From contig SFJH01000029.1 in the NCBI GenBank assembly GCA_004555155.1, positions 1 through 25,073 on the forward strand: a stretch of DNA of 25,073 nucleotides. Direction: 5' to 3'. Positions 24,408-25,073 of this stretch are shown one piece after another. The first letter of the stretch is position 1. Every line of letters starts with the position of its first letter. Position numbers and translations under genes: made by a program. A model generated the notes under the pieces. The model had not been told where the DNA came from and ran no database searches. It saw nothing but the letters and a program-made list of their open reading frames with translations. The stretch comes from Clostridiales bacterium. GTDB lineage: Bacteria; Bacillota; Clostridia; Christensenellales; Aristaeellaceae.

Positions 24408-24467
24408 AAAAAAAGTTCAAAAAAGTTGAAAAAAGGTGTTGACAAATCCCGGAAAGTAGTGTATTAT
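24408..24467 (+). promoter_or_regulatory. tRNA operon promoter with phased A-tracts
   Basis: TTGACA at 24439-24444 and TATTAT at 24462-24467 with a 17-base spacer. Directly upstream stand three A-tracts (24408-24414, 24419-24424, 24429-24434) whose starts are 11 and 10 bases apart, close to one helical turn. Together with GTT spacers this should bend DNA and can act as an UP element for the RNA polymerase alpha subunit. Downstream, a stem GTCGCCGC/GCGGCGGC (24475-24482 with 24506-24513) lies in the leader before the first tRNA. Confidence 0.8.
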
Positions 24468-24515
24468 ATATCACGTCGCCGCGATGAGTGAGAAACGAAA
24501 TGAGAGCGGCGGCCG

Positions 24516-24591
24516 GGGAGCATAGCTCAGCTGGGAGAGCATCTGCCTTACAAGCAGAGGGTCACAGGTTCGAGCCCTGTTGTTCCCACCA
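24516..24591 (+). tRNA. tRNA-Val (TAC)
   Basis: 76 bases with encoded CCA. Acceptor GGGAGCA/TGTTCCC, D arm GCTC...GAGC, anticodon loop CTTACAA on stem TCTGC/GCAGA (TAC at 24549-24551), T loop TTCGAGC. Confidence 0.97.
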
Positions 24592-24596
24592 ATCAT

Positions 24597-24673
24597 GGTG
24601 CGGTAGTTCAGTTGGTTAGAATGCCAGCCTGTCACGCTGGAGGTCGAGGGTTCGAGCCCCTTCCGCATCGCCA
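24597..24673 (+). tRNA. tRNA-Asp (GTC)
   Basis: 77 bases with encoded CCA. Acceptor GGTGCGG/CCGCATC, anticodon stem CCAGC/GCTGG with loop CTGTCAC, T loop TTCGAGC. It begins 5 bases after the tRNA-Val. Confidence 0.97.
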
Positions 24674-24676
24674 TGT

Positions 24677-24752
24677 GCCTTGGTAGCTCAGTAGGTAGAG
24701 CATGTGACTGAAAATCACAGTGTCGGTGGTTCGATTCCGCCCCAAGGCACCA
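24677..24752 (+). tRNA. tRNA-Phe (GAA)
   Basis: 76 bases with encoded CCA. Acceptor GCCTTGG/CCAAGGC is perfectly paired; anticodon stem TGTGA/TCACA with loop CTGAAAA gives GAA. Confidence 0.97.
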
Positions 24753-24757
24753 TATAA

Positions 24758-24833
24758 GCGGTAGTAGCTCAGTTGGTAGAGCGCCACCTTGCCAAGGTGG
24801 AGGTCGCGAGTCCGAGTCTCGTCTACCGCTCCA
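24758..24833 (+). tRNA. tRNA-Gly (GCC)
   Basis: 76 bases with encoded CCA. Acceptor GCGGTAG/CTACCGC; anticodon stem CCACC/GGTGG with loop TTGCCAA gives GCC. The T loop reads TCCGAGT, slightly unlike the usual TTCGA start. Confidence 0.96.
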
Positions 24834-24840
24834 TTTTTAT

Positions 24841-24915
24841 GGTGCCATAGCCAAGTGGTAAGGCAAAGGTCTGCAAAACCTTCATTCCCCGGTCCGAATC
24901 CGGGTGGCACCTCCA
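24841..24915 (+). tRNA. tRNA-Cys (GCA)
   Basis: 75 bases with encoded CCA. Acceptor GGTGCCA/TGGCACC; anticodon stem AAGGT/ACCTT with loop CTGCAAA gives GCA. Confidence 0.96.
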
Positions 24916-24920
24916 AGTTA

Positions 24921-24955
24921 AACAGCAACCTGCATAAGCGGGTTGCTGTTTTCTT
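24921..24955 (+). terminator. Intrinsic terminator of the tRNA operon
   Basis: AACAGCAACCTGC (24921-24933) pairs with GCGGGTTGCTGTT (24938-24950) around the loop ATAA, one G-T pair included, followed by TTCTT. The remaining 118 bases to the window end hold no gene that I can support. Confidence 0.88.
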
Positions 24956-25073
24956 GTATGCTGCGACGAGAAAATTCGGCTCTGTGTCAAATGTAGGGGT
25001 GAAAAGAGAAAGATAACAAAATTCTCTTGCGGAAATGAGAGAAGTTCTGGTATCCAAAGGAAGTCCTTTTGAG

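Noticed and set aside
24471..25057. Minus-strand open frames across the tRNA cluster encoding peptides such as ETRTRDLHLG and GSNPRPPA
   Set aside because: These are antisense translations of tRNA genes, a well-known annotation artefact.
1..25073. CRISPR arrays, insertion sequences or prophage
   Set aside because: I found no regularly spaced direct repeats, no transposase or integrase frames, and no target duplications.
24956..25073. A possible gene at the 3' end
   Set aside because: Only very short frames exist; the palindrome AAAGGA-AG-TCCTTT near 25056 is too short to interpret.

Overview
The window reads as chromosome of a high-GC, anaerobic, spore-former-related Firmicute (Clostridia-type). 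The evidence is: consensus TTGACA/TATAAT promoters and strong AGGAGG ribosome sites; an L27 protein with the N-terminal extension that is removed by the cysteine protease Prp, whose gene lies between rplU and rpmA; a SpoIIE-type phosphatase; and an abundance of soluble iron-sulfur and flavin redox proteins. The species cannot be named from the sequence. There are no insertion sequences, prophage genes, CRISPR arrays or rRNA genes.

Layout. (1) Positions 1-6920 hold a tightly packed plus-strand redox operon: a 5'-truncated hdrA, an MvhD/FlxD-type subunit, two dicluster 4Fe-4S proteins (FlxC- and FlxB-like), an FAD/NAD-binding FlxA-like subunit, and a soluble fumarate-reductase-like pair (iron-sulfur subunit, then flavoprotein). 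No membrane anchor and no HdrB/HdrC lies in the visible part. My reading is a cytoplasmic, NADH-linked, flavin-based electron-bifurcating complex whose high-potential branch ends in a fumarate-reductase-type site instead of a heterodisulfide site. This is the most interesting system in the window. (2) Positions 6976-7427 hold a small ParB-like gene broken by a one-base frameshift, followed by two abutting hairpins. (3) Positions 7519-13810 hold a housekeeping run: pth, mfd and a YgiQ-type radical SAM gene. (4) Positions 13807-15528 hold a TetR-family regulator, a secreted cell-wall amidase and a small membrane protein. (5) Positions 15575-16698 hold rplU-prp-rpmA with a structured leader and a terminator. 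(6) Positions 16721-19616 hold an OGG-type DNA glycosylase, a DUF554 membrane protein and an MFS transporter. (7) Positions 19628-21489 hold a minus-strand pair, an Smr-domain protein and a URO-D-like protein, with its own promoter and terminators. (8) Positions 21524-24380 hold a three-gene redox-sensing module: a thioredoxin-like [2Fe-2S] protein, a degenerate [FeFe]-hydrogenase-like iron-sulfur protein, and a PP2C/SpoIIE phosphatase with an unassigned C-terminal domain. (9) Positions 24408-24955 hold a tRNA operon (Val, Asp, Phe, Gly, Cys), read from a strong promoter preceded by helically phased A-tracts and closed by an intrinsic terminator.

How the parts fit. Regions 1 and 8 both concern cytoplasmic electron flow. 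The first would move electrons among NADH, ferredoxin and a fumarate-like acceptor. The second has lost the cysteine needed for proton transfer in true hydrogenases and looks like a sensor coupled to a phosphatase. Whether the two are functionally connected cannot be told from the sequence.
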